Origin: Blepharisma stoltei
Lineage: Eukaryota > Ciliophora > Heterotrichea > Heterotrichida > Blepharismidae
Direction: 5' to 3'
Length of the DNA stretch: 64,000 nucleotides
Assembly (NCBI GenBank): GCA_914767885.1
Contig: CAJZBQ010000011.1
Span: 868,001 to 932,000 of the forward strand
Shown here: positions 9,916-22,500 of the stretch, in pieces
How positions within the stretch are numbered: position 1 is the first letter of the stretch
Layout: every line of letters begins with the position of its first letter
Made by a program: the position numbers and the translations under genes
Notes under the pieces: model-generated
What the model was told of the DNA's origin: nothing
Database searches by the model: none
Seen by the model: the letters and a program-made list of their open reading frames with translations, nothing else

Positions 9916-12144
9916 CTAAAGAAGTACCGATTCTAATGACCTCTTTATTTCTCCTTCTAAAGTTTCTAATTGGCTTCTTAGCTCACCTCGGAGTTTTTCA
10001 GTCGTCAGTTTAATAGAGTTTTCATAAATCATTACAGCTGATTTCATTATCTTTACAATTGCATTGATAAAAGTATCTAAATATCCCCCAGAGTCACCCT
10101 TTTTGAACTCTTCGAGCAGCGCTTTTGGCTGGGCTGTAAAACTGACTCCTCCCGCATAATGAAATATAGAAGAAGTCGCCTCTTTGAGTGTTTGATGTGG
10201 AATATAAAAGGATGTGAATGCTTGGTTGCTGATTATCTTGACAATATTTTTCTTAATTCTCTCAAATTCAAATTCAAACACTTTTTCTATATTAGCTGTA
10301 ATGTGGTCAATTATAGAATCTTCTATATCGCTTTTCATGACACCCCAATAAGTAAATAACGACGAACTATCTTCAGAGCTTTTCATGGATTCTTCTATAC
10401 AGGCTTTATTTTTATTGTAGCAATTTTTGATGACATTCCTCAAATCTTTTTCAAACTGAGGAACATCTTCATGCTCCCACCCAGCTGATTTAAAATATAA
10501 TAATAAATCAACAGAGTTTGCAACTTTTTCTCTGATTCTTTGACAATAGTTGTTGACTGGGATTGAAATTTCGTTTTCTATACGTCCTCTTCAGTAATTA
10601 ATAAGAATTTCATTATTGAAAGCTAGAGAAGGATGATTTTTATCTTGTTTTACTTTTATTTCAGTGTAATTTCCGCCACTAGATTGTTTTAGTTGAATTG
10701 ATTTAATAACCAAAGGAAAATAAGGTAGCAGTAGCACTTCTTTTTCATCAGGGTATACAGACCAATCCTCAATACACATATGAGGATGCGCATTCTTTTT
10801 CGATAACTGAATTCTAAACAGCACATTTCCTCCGAAAGCTGGACTTCTTGCAACTGCTCGCTCTTTAGAAGTGCTTGTAAACGCACTCCAAAAGCCAGTT
10901 TTCCCAACCTGATAACTCTTTAAATCTTCTTCAGGGATATTTGCCCCTCTATAAAGCACTCTGCCTGGAGGCAGCTTTAATTCATATCTATCTTTTAGTT
11001 GTAGGACACAAGCTGTTGTAATATTTACCACGCTTTTATAGTTATTAGAAGCGTAGCAGTCATTCAGCTGGTTATATATCAAATTTGATGAATAAACGGT
11101 CACAAATGACTTTAATAAATCATTAGGGTACCTGCTATACTTATTTTCAAGCTTTGCTCTTTTATTTTGTGATTGTAAAAGGCAGAGAAGTTCATTAAAT
11201 ACAGCTTGACGATTAATCTGGGAGGTTTTCATAGTAAGCTTGCAGAGTTGTAAAAATCCCATCTCAAGCTCATCTTGCCAGTGGTAGTAATTTTTTTTGG
11301 CTTTTACTTGAGATTCTGAGGAGTGATTAGGATTAATTGCAGAGATTAATTGGCCAACAGCTGCACTTGGATTAGGGACAGCTTGCAGAGCTGAGCTAGT
11401 TACATATCTGTTTCATATATTTTTAATCTCATCTAAAGCTGGCTTAAAGCCAAAGCCTTTAATAACTTTGATAAGAGGGAAATTTTGTGCTCATTCCATA
11501 TCATAAGGATCAGGCCCGATAAAAATAACTATACCTAATAGATTTGGATGCAAATAAAATGATGACACTGAAAGAAATTTGAGCCTGAGGTGGACTCCTA
11601 TGGAGCATGTGGGACCTTGAAAATAGGTCTTCTGTTTCTCTTTGAAATAGGCCTTCAGGATTGGGTTTACTTCGGAAGGGGGAAGTTTTGCTTTCTCCCC
11701 AAAGGTTTTCCTGTCCTTACCATTGGCTAGGCAGGTTTTGCCTACCATATTTATCCTTATTGGGATCATCGGGGCACCTCACAGACAGTAGTGCGCCCTA
11801 TGGAGCTAATCCCGTGGACAGGCAGTTCAGCTCAGATATCCAAAAGGGCACCTTTTGGAGTCAAATAGACGACGGCTAGTAGGTTTACCCACTTTTAGCC
11901 AGAGTAACCTTAACCTTGACATTAATAGATTTGGTGAGTTGTAAACTCGATTAGCAAGCTCGTAACCGTTTGACCCAGAAATAAGTAAAATCCAATTGTC
12001 GCTTGTTGTAGCAAAAAAGTCAGCTGCTTCACCAATGTCTGAAAATACTTTTACTTCGTGCGCAAAGAAAAATCGTTGAGGTCAGTCTCTATTTTCAGGT
12101 TTTTTGATATCTGGATGTTGCCAGACAATTTTGTATCTATCCAT
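9916..12144 (-). CDS. ADP-ribosyltransferase paralogue C, with SINE-like insertion
   Basis: ATG 12144 (MDRYKIVWQHPDI), TAG at 9916; 613 codons after removing 11538-11924. The most divergent copy. N-domain signature: DNWILLISGSNGYELANRV. ART motifs: RVLYRGANI (Arg about 270), GFWSAFTSTSKE, DEKEVLLLPYFPL (ExE), DKNHPSLAFNNEILINYW. C-terminal helices end SLESVLL. Trp residues at EWAQNFP, IWNRYVT and NYWRGR are TGA codons. It shares no IES position with A or B. Confidence 0.87.
11538..11924. mobile_element. SINE-like GC-richer insertion in ART C (about 387 bp)
   Basis: The 12-base word TAATAGATTTGG flanks it at 11536-11547 and 11923-11934. Removal of one copy plus the insert restores SPNLLGIVIF, matching SPAVIGIIIF in paralogues. 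The insert is clearly richer in G+C than its surroundings. Read on the minus strand it aligns with 43023-43365 (shared words GGTAAACCT, CCTGTCCA, TTTGGGGA, GAAGGCCT and a CATTTTATTT end), so it is a dispersed repeat. The minus-strand start has TGGCTAAAAGTGGG, which resembles a tRNA-type A box; this is only a resemblance. Confidence 0.75.
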
Positions 12145-12249
12145 CATTATGTAAAATAGTTTTTATTAATATAATTTATCAGGAATATAAGTTTATCAAT
12201 TTAAAAAGCAAGATATTTTAGCAAATTTTTGAGAAATAGACGAAAGGAA

Positions 12250-12860
12250 AGATAAATTATTTATAGAATAAAAATGGTTTATTGAAGGGGTCAAAGATTC
12301 TATCCATATTTTAACAGCAAAAATTAATTTGAAGTCCATGCCAACTGTGAACAGATTCAGAAACCAAATCTGTATAGTCTCTGCAGAAAGTAAAACCGCC
12401 TTTTTGATAGCTGAAAGAATAGGCCAAGAAGGCAGAAAAATTGTTATAAATTCAAAAAATGTGTGGGAAACTAAAAAAGCTATTAATAATAAAGAAAAGG
12501 AATTACAGTGGAATGCTGCAGATATAATATTAAAAATGAATCACAACATTTAATAGATTTTACTGTAGAGACAAGAGATCACTAGTGCAAAACAGCTTTT
12601 ATGAAGTTTATTTCAAAACTTCCTCTCTCTAATAAACCTTCAAAAATTCGCTATCAAATCTTATCAAACGGCAAAAAATATTAGAAGATAACCAAAATAA
12701 TCGGGCTATCTGATTTGGATCATTCTATAATGAACGGCTAATTTGCTGCTCTCACCTATGTCCTCGAGATATATAAATAAAAAACTTGAGATGCAGCTGT
12801 ATCAACCTTAAATACTGAGCTAAATAATGAATTTTCGGGGAAAAAAAATTCCCAGCAATA
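12250..12860 (+). pseudogene. Possible decayed gene of unknown family
   Basis: An open stretch at 12329-12553 (MPTVNRFRNQICIVSAESKTA...) is followed by protein-like but stop-ridden sequence to about 12850 (FMKFISKLPLSNKPSKIRYQILSNG; FAALTYVLEIYK). I recognise no family. It could also be a gene broken by unrecognised IESs. The bases from 12860 to 13223 are AT-rich with no gene seen. Confidence 0.25.
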
Positions 12861-13223
12861 ATAGAATATTGAATTTTATTATTTTTATTCTTAAAAAATT
12901 ACTTAATTAATTCAATTAACTGCAATATCCAATTAATTAAAGTTTACTAACTCTTCTCCCGTCCTGGGCCAAATGATGAGAAACTCGATCAAGTTAGTGC
13001 CAAAAGAAATTCTGAAAAGCATAATTTATAAAATGAGATATATTAATTCAATTGTTTTAAAGCCAATTTTGCAGATTATTAATAAATTGCAGTAAATTTT
13101 TTTTTCGGCTCAAACCCACTATTATTTTTCATAACTGTTAACTAATCTAACGATTTTATTATATAAAAATCACAATATATATAAAAATAATTTGATCAAA
13201 TATGAAGGCAAATTTTCCAAAAT

Positions 13224-14923
<1,700 letters not shown>

Positions 14924-15140
14924 ATTAATTTAAAATTTATTCCATTTGCCTATATTCCTACATATAAATTTTTTTTTAATTTTATTTTTTATTTATTACC
15001 CAAAGCTATAAAATATTAACCAAATTTTGATATAAAACTTTGGAATGCAAATCAGAAGAATTATTAATAAATATAACCTAGGATCATAATTAAACTTTCG
15101 CCTTTGTTAATGAGAGATATCTAAAAGTGGGATAATTAAA

Positions 15141-15627
15141 ATGATGAAAGATTATTATTCTAGCCACCCTTCAGCTCCTTCAAGAGCTAATAGAAGTGGC
15201 TATGATAGTCCCCACAATTCGCGCTACTCAGAATTTAACCAAGATGATGATCCAGACAATGCTAGCAAAAGACAAGAAGAACTATCGCAATGCGATAGTT
15301 CAAGAAACCATGAAGATATGGTGCCGATTATATAAAAATATCTTATATTTCCGATTAGAAAAAATTGCTGAATTTGTTAATAGGAAAATAAAGGAGAAAT
15401 ACTATAGCTTACTCACATATTTTCAAGAAGCTCTTGGAAACAAATTCACAGAAATGCTTAGTTTTCATAAGGAACTGATTTCTGAATATAATAAGAGAGA
15501 TACAATACGAGAAGAGAAAATCAGAAAATTAGTTGATGATATTGCAGATTTATCGAAAAGGAACTCACAGCTGCAAGTTGAAAACCAAAAAATGAGGCAG
15601 GTTTTGATGGAAAATAGACATACGTAA
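15141..15627 (+). CDS. Small coiled-coil protein, unknown; frame break near 15250-15330
   Basis: Two overlapping frames look like one gene. The first (15141, MMKDYYSSHPSAPSRANRSG) is a Ser/Asn-rich disordered N-terminus. The second carries a helical part (MKIWCRLYKNILYF...ALGNKFTEMLSF...LQVENQKMRQVL) to TAA at 15625-15627. Joining them needs a shift of one base, through a sequence indel or a small unrecognised excision. A 25-bp TA-TA removal (15333-15357) would also work but is shorter than the other IESs here. No family recognised. The 533 bases after it (15628-16160) are AT-rich with no gene seen. Confidence 0.45.
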
Positions 15628-16160
15628 TGAATTTCGGATTAAATTATCTAGCATTTGTGTATAAGTTCAGAAAATTTTAACTTGCTGATTAACTCTTATA
15701 AATATTGATTAAAAGGTAAAGCAATTTAATGACACTAAGCTTCTTAATTCTGTAATTCGAATAAATAATTGATTGAAAATGCGCAGCTTTAATAAGCACT
15801 CTTAATAACAGCTAAAAGTCCTACTTTCTTCCACTTAATGACTTTTAATCTGCATTATGAATTCTTCTTTAAAGACCTTCACACAAATATTTAAAATTTC
15901 ATTTCAAATTTTAATTTTGGTCTAATAATTTGAATTTTAATCCAAAAATACCGCTGATTTTCATAATAACCTCCTAAACCCATAAAGTACAAACTTTAGC
16001 TTTGTTCCCCTATCTCAAAAGTTACTCACTGTTTTTCCAACCCAAAATATAATATTTTCTCTTACATATTTTTTTAAAACATTTCTTGCTCCCCTCTCCA
16101 CAATCCTCCAAACCTTTTAACAGTTTCTACCTATTTTTCAATTTATACTAATTCCTAATA

Positions 16161-18317
16161 ATGGGAGACCAAGAGGCTGATATCTATTCACAATTAGACC
16201 AATTAAAACAAGAATACGAAGAGTAATTTTTAATCAGTTACCAATCCCAATCCAAAGAATACGAAGAGCTTCTTGAGTCGGAAGTCGCTGACAAAGAAGA
16301 AAAGCTATCTCAAGCCCTCCAAAAATCTTCAAAACTCTCTGAAGAATTGCAATCCTATAAAGAAAAATACCAAAAAAATGAATTCGAAGTCTGTAAACTC
16401 CAAAAAGAAATCGAACACCTCAAAAGTCGACTAAAATTATTTGAAGAACAGAAAAGAGAACTTGAACATTTAAATGATCAATGGGAAAACTCAGCAAGAA
16501 TCCTTGAGTTTTCCAAACAAGACTTAGAAGAAAGGCTGTACCAAGCTGAAGAAAACGCAATTATGTATAAAGGAGAACTCGACGAAATCGCCTGTGCAAA
16601 AGAAGTCGAAATTCAACGATTAAAAGAAGAATGCAATGAGCTAAGACAAGAAATCGCCACCTTGGCAGCACAAAAAGGGGATACTACAAGGCTGGCTGAG
16701 CTAGAGCAAATGCTGAATAATACACTTAAAGAGCAGGAAGAGCTGAAATCACAATTAGATGTGTCTAGACAGACGAAAAAATCAGGGTCGTCACATATAT
16801 CGTCGAGGAGGGATTCGATTGATTCTGGGACAAATTCTCCGGCTGAGGCTTGCCAAAGTGTAAAAGTGTTGGTAAAGGTGAGGCCTGTGCTGGAAAGTGA
16901 TGCGAATAAAGGTGTATGCTTAGCTTATAATGATTCTGGGATACAGGTGAGTACTGTTTTGAGTAAAGAAAAAGGAAAAACGATTACTGATGTGAAAAAG
17001 TTTGAATTTGATAGGATTTTTGGCTCAGAATCTAGCATTGATGACTTGTTTTATGACATCACCCCCTCACTCAATATGGTAGCAAATGGAGGAAGAGCTT
17101 GCATATTAGCATACGGCCAGACTGGCTCAGGAAAAACCCACACAATGAATGAAGTCCTATCAAAATCTGTAGAAGCTCTAAAGCTACTTATAGGAACTGA
17201 TTGCCAAATCTTTTTAAACTGCATTGAAATTTATAACGAGCAAGTCAGAAACCTCCTCAGCAATGATGCTCTCAGTAAGAACTGAAAAGAAATAATAGAA
17301 ATGGCCGAAGTTAAGCTTGATAATGAATGATATGACCAAAGTTTAGTATTAATTCAGCAAGCTGCCTTAAAGCGGTCTACAAAATTCACTGAATCCAATT
17401 CCAGTTCTTCAAGAAGCCATTGCATTTATACCTTAAAAATAGTCAAAGGCAAAGATACAGGAATAATTCAATTTGTTGACTTAGCAGGCAGCGAAAGAAT
17501 AAGCAAAAGCAAAGCAAGTGGGGACGTCTTAAAAGAGACCTTACTAATTAACAAATCTTTGTCGGCCCTACAAGATGTGATTGCTGCTTTAGAGTCTAAA
17601 CAAAGCCATATCCCATATAGAAATTCTATGCTGACAAGAATTTTGCAACAGACTTTGGGAGGCGAAGAAAGTATGGTCACTGTGATTTTAAATTGCAGCC
17701 CTTGTGAGGAAAGCTCTGGAGAAACCATTTGTACCCTAGCGCTTGGGACAAGGCTGAGATCTGTAGATTTAGGATACTCAATTAGAAAAAACCTAAAAAA
17801 CGAAGAAGTAGAGAGGACACTGAGGCTGTTAGAAAAAGAAAGGGCCGATAAAAATACAATTTTAAGGAAATTAGATAAGCTAGAAAGGGACATAGAAAGC
17901 TATGTATATGCTATAAAAGACAGAGACTCAAAAATCGGAGGGCTTATAATAAAATCGAAAAATAAAGAAAAACAGCTCACAGAAGAAAATGATAAATTAA
18001 GGAAAGAGTTGATTAGTCTAAAGAATTCACAAGAAGAGTCGAATAAGAAATTAAGAATAATCAAGTCACACGCAGAAAATGAAGCCTTGGCGAAGAATAA
18101 AGCTATTCAGCAGCTAAAAACAAAAGAAGCCAGCATGAAAAGAGTTTTAAGTGCAAGCCCGGCGGCTTTTCGAAGGCCTCCTTTAAATTATCAGCCAATT
18201 TTGACCTCAAGTCAGTCTACACCTTCAAGGATCCCTCGACCAAAAATTAGAGACCGATCTGCTGAGTCGTGTATGAAAGCTGTTACTGACTCATGGCATT
18301 ATAATTTTTTACTTTAG
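16161..18317 (+). CDS. Kinesin with coiled coil on both sides of the motor
   Basis: 713 codons after removal of the 15-nt intron. Residues 1-200 are coiled coil (IEHLKSRLKLFEEQKRELEH...), then a Ser-rich hinge and the motor (about 227-535): VKVLVKVRPV, P-loop GQTGSGKTHT, NSSSSRSH (switch I), DLAGSER (switch II), NKSLSALQDVIAAL. A second coiled coil and a Pro/Ser/Arg-rich tail (SRIPRPKIRDRS) follow. A leading coil before the motor suggests kinesin-14, but the long trailing coil is atypical. TGA encodes Trp in LSKNWKEI and DNEWYDQS. Acts on microtubules; cargo unknown. No IES was found in this gene. Confidence 0.92.
16223..16237 (+). other. 15-nt intron in kinesin gene
   Basis: GTAATTTTTAATCAG. 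Removal joins QEYE to DYQSQSKEYEELL in frame; without removal TAA closes the frame. Confidence 0.88.
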
Positions 18318-18483
18318 TCCTAACACAATATGTAAAAGTTATATTAACGAAATTTCTATGCTAATTTTTAATCCATTTTGCATTAATTTTACCCTCATTA
18401 TTATTTATTATACTTCATCATATTAATTATTAATTTTTTCATTATTATATTTAAATTTCCCCATTTACAGAGAAAAATATAAA

Positions 18484-19483
18484 ATGGATTTGCTTAAGAG
18501 CTTAAAGAACGATTTAAAGACTCTAAAGCTAAACAGCATCCAGCATTTTCAACAGCTGAAAAACAACCCTTATGCTCAAGCTTCATTTGATTCCTTACTA
18601 GCTGCTATCCAAAATAAAATAATTGACCGTAATAGAGAATTAGTCAAAATCTGTTTGGAAAAACAAAAAGAAATTGAAGTTCTGAAAGAAAAAGTGCAAA
18701 GCACAAAAGAAACTTATTATAAGCATTGCAAAGTTTTGATTAATACTGCAGATAGCTTGGAATCAAAAATAGAATCAGCTCAGTGCTCTCTTGACGTTGC
18801 TAAGTCTTGCAGTAACTTTTAATCAGGAAAAATCCCTGTCAAAGAGCTGCTTTTATACGCCCACCGTATTAGTGGTACCGTAAGTGCTCCTACAAACTGA
18901 AATAACCGAGAACCGCAGCCAGTCGCTTTTAGAGTTCCAGTCCCTGAGGAGCACGAAATCAGAGCTTCAACATTATTTTATACAGACAATAAAGAAAGAA
19001 CCCAAAAGCCAATAATCCGAATAACCACCCTTCAAGAGTGCTATTTAGTCACCATTTCTTGTAGTCAACCAAATGCGGTTATTAGATATACACTTGATAT
19101 AGCATTTTCCCTTAAATTTCCCATTATTTATAATATTTATCAAACATTTTAACCTTTTCAGGGTGAAAATCTATAACTCTTTGCCATCAGTTTTGACTGG
19201 AAAAAAGTATGATGCTCCTTTTGATGTTTCTATTGATGCTGATTTTTGTGTAAAAGCTGTGGCTGTCATTCCCGGGCTGAGGGAAAGCGAGATTGCAAGC
19301 TCATCTGTACAAGATACGCTATTTCAAATACCTACCAGAACTGATATAGCGGAGCGACCTGTACACACAGTAATAACTACTGAAAAGCTGAATTTAGGGA
19401 TGGACTTGTCACCATTTTCGTCTTCAAGACAGTCAAGTGACGATGAAAATGACTACTCATCAATGTTTAGCTTTACTAGGTAG
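18484..19483 (+). CDS. MED4: Mediator subunit 4-like protein with extra C-terminal domain
   Basis: 302 codons after removing a 15-nt intron and a 76-bp IES. The N-terminal 105 residues are helical/coiled coil (LLAAIQNKIIDRNRELVKICLEKQKEIEVLKEK). Directly after the intron comes KELLLYAHRISGTVSAPTNW, the hallmark YAHRIS...SAP..W motif of MED4 (Mediator middle module, RNA polymerase II transcription). The Trp is TGA. The second half is not typical of MED4: VAFRVPVPEEHEIRAS...YLVTISCSQPNAVIRYTLDNSLPSV looks like the chitobiase C-terminal / Fn3-like fold. The tail is Ser-rich. Confidence 0.75.
18812..18826 (+). other. 15-nt intron in MED4-like gene
   Basis: GTAACTTTTAATCAG. Removal joins DVAKSC to RKIPVKELLLYAHRIS. 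Confidence 0.88.
19100..19175. mobile_element. 76-bp IES in MED4-like gene
   Basis: Between TA 19098-19099 and TA 19174-19175. Excision restores AVIRYTLDNSLPSVLTGKKY, the expected RYTLDGS-type loop, in frame. Confidence 0.85.
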
Positions 19484-19575
19484 AAGCTTATTTAATACAA
19501 AATAAAAATATCTTTTTCTAAATAAAGATAAAGGCATTTTTGCATTCCCTATTAAAAATAGCTATAATCAATTAT

Positions 19576-22500
19576 ATGGACGAACAAATCAGAAAGCAGC
19601 AATTTGATTACAGAAACACTTCAAGCAAAGTTCTTCCGAGTGAACGTGATCCCCGCCAAGCAAATGAGCCAACAGGTGAGGCAGATTCATTGAGAGGGAG
19701 AATTGGTAAAATGGGTGACAGATATAGTCAGTCCAAGCCTCCAGAATTGCTTAAAAAAATGTATTCAAAGAAAGTTCCTGTAAAAGCTTCGGTTCAGGCT
19801 TCATCAATCCCTGAAGGACTGCTTTATTATCCGAAGACTGCAGAAACGCGTTTGATTTATGAGTCAATGCTGAGTATGATGCAAGGATATTTAGGTGATC
19901 AGCCAAATGAAATGTTTAGGGACGCAGTTGACCAGATTTTAGCTGTTCTTAAGACAGAAAATATCTTAGATGTGGACAAAAAAACAGAAATTGAGCTGAT
20001 AATCGGAAATAAGCTTAATTTAATTGAATTTTGCCTCAAAATAAGTTGATATTTATTAATTTTCAAAGAAAATGGGATTGGAGTTAATTATGCTATTTTT
20101 TAATCACTCAAAAACTTTTATTTCTAATGAAGATTTTAATAAGATGTACATGATGTCTAAACAACTTACAGATTATAACCCTGATATCAATGAAAGAGGT
20201 GAAATGGAAGAAGACATCGGAGTTCCTATTGTTTTTGACGAAAAAGCTGAAGAAGAAAACAATGAGGAAGATGAAGACATGGATGAAGAAGAGCAACTCG
20301 CTATAAATGAAATTCTTGCTGAAGATATAGACTCAGAGTGGTTGAAAATCGAAATTGGAAAATATTTTGATAATATTGATGAAGTTTTGTCTAAAGAAAG
20401 CCAAGTATTAGAATATTTAGCTATAGAAGACTTAATCTCTCTTCTCTGAGAGAGAAACAAATTTGCCCCTAAATTTTATATAGAACCATTTATTGGTAAT
20501 CTAAAATATCCCATTTCACAAAAAATTGAAAAAATAAAATTAGTTAAAATTTTTAAATTTATGGTTTAGAATGCAAAGTATTTAAAATTTAACAGACCAT
20601 TACAATCGTAATATTGTCACTTATATATCAAAATATTTTTTATCAATTTTATATATTATCTCACAAAGTTTTCTCCCCCCAAAACTTAGGGATTTTTCCA
20701 AAGTGTTTTGCTTACTCTCGGAGGGGAATTAAGGAAATGCGAAAACAAGCTCGTTATGGCGCTAGGGTTTAATAAACTTCCTCTCGCTACTTTGTTGCTG
20801 GCAAATCGCTATAAGATCCTTATGTGTACTAAGTTCCACAAAGCAAAAAATGAAGATGAGCGACAAGTTGTTATAAAGGAAATGCAAAGTTCCCCAGAAG
20901 GGCTAAAAATATTAGAAAAACTCCTCCCGAAATCTCAATACACCACAATTCTACCTAAGCGAGTTTATGATCTTTCTAACCCCCCCCCCCCTCCGTGAGC
21001 GAACAAAACCATTAGAAAAATCGCCATTTTTTGACCAAAAACCCACCCTCCGTGAGTGAACAAAAATTTTTTTAATAGAAAAAATTTTAATGGAAAAAAA
21101 TTTTGATATATAAGTGATAATTAGTATAATGAAATCTAGAGCTAATTCTGTTTAATTTTAAACAAATTGCGTTTTAAAACATATAAATTTTGCAAATTAA
21201 ATTAATATTTGCTTCCCAATTTTGCAAATTAGGATTTTTTTAAATTTCGAAAAAAATATTTTTTATAAAATTTATATATATAAAAATTTTTTTAAAAAAA
21301 AAAAAAATTAACCCCCCTCCGTGAGCGAACAAAATTTTTTTGTTCGCTCACGGAGGGGGGGGGGGAGTAAGCTAGAGTTTGCAGAAGGCTCCTTAACAAT
21401 GTCTAACACTAAAGTAAAACTTCCCCCAGGTTCTATAAAAAATCAAAACCCAGGCTATGAAGAAGTAATAATCCCACCTCCTCCTGTAAAACCTCAGTCA
21501 GGAATTCATCATTCCCAATTTCCCGAGTACATAAAGCCAGCTTTTTCCAAAGTAAAAGAGTTAAACTCCATCCAAAGCGCAGTTTTCCCAAAAGCATATA
21601 ATAGTGATGAAAATTTACTTATCTGCGCGCCTACTGGAGCTGGGAAAACAAATATAGCCCTCTTATGTATTTTAAATACATTAAAGCAGCATATAAAAAA
21701 CAACGGGGAACTTGATTTAAATGGTTTCAAAATTATTTATATAGCCCCTATGAAAGCATTAGTATCAGAAACATGTGGAAATTTGAGTAATAGACTGTCG
21801 AAGTATGATGTAACCGTAAGAGAGCTTACAGGAGACGCCCAATTAACGAAGCAACAAATACATGAAACACAAGTCATTGTGACCACTCCAGAAAAATGGG
21901 ATATAGTTACAAGAAAAAGTGGGGAAAGAACGTTTACTGATAAAGTAAAATTAATCATAATTGATGAAGTCCATTTACTTCATGATATGAGAGGGCCAGT
22001 ACTTGAAGCAATAGTTGCTAGAACTTTACGTCTAAATGCGACGCATGCGAAATCTATTAGACTAGTTGGGCTTTCTGCAACACTTCCTAATTATTCTGAT
22101 GTAGCAAATTTTTTACAAGTTCCGGAGTCTGGGCTGTTTTTCTTTGATAAGTCATACAGACCTGTGCCACTAGAACAGAAATATATAGGAATTAACGAAA
22201 AAAAAGCTATAAAAAAATTTTTATTGATGAATGAAATTTGTTATGAAAAAATTTTGCAGCAAGCTGGGAAAAGCCAAGTGTTAGTTTTTGTACATTCAAG
22301 AAAAGAAACAGCGAGAACAGCCAAAGCTCTTCGTGACTTGGCAGTCACCAAAAATGACCTATTTAAATTCCTTAAAGAAGACTCCAAAAGCAAAGAAGTG
22401 CTATCTGTCATGTCCCAAAGTATCGAAAACAATGAGTTAAAAGACCTGCTTCCCAGCAGTTTTGCAATCCACCATGCAGGGCTTAATAAGGATGACAGAA

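Noticed and set aside
11491-11769. Minus-strand 92-codon open frame at the ART C insertion
   Set aside because: Joins the real ART C frame (NLLGIVIF) to SINE-like sequence; the upstream part is insert, not protein.
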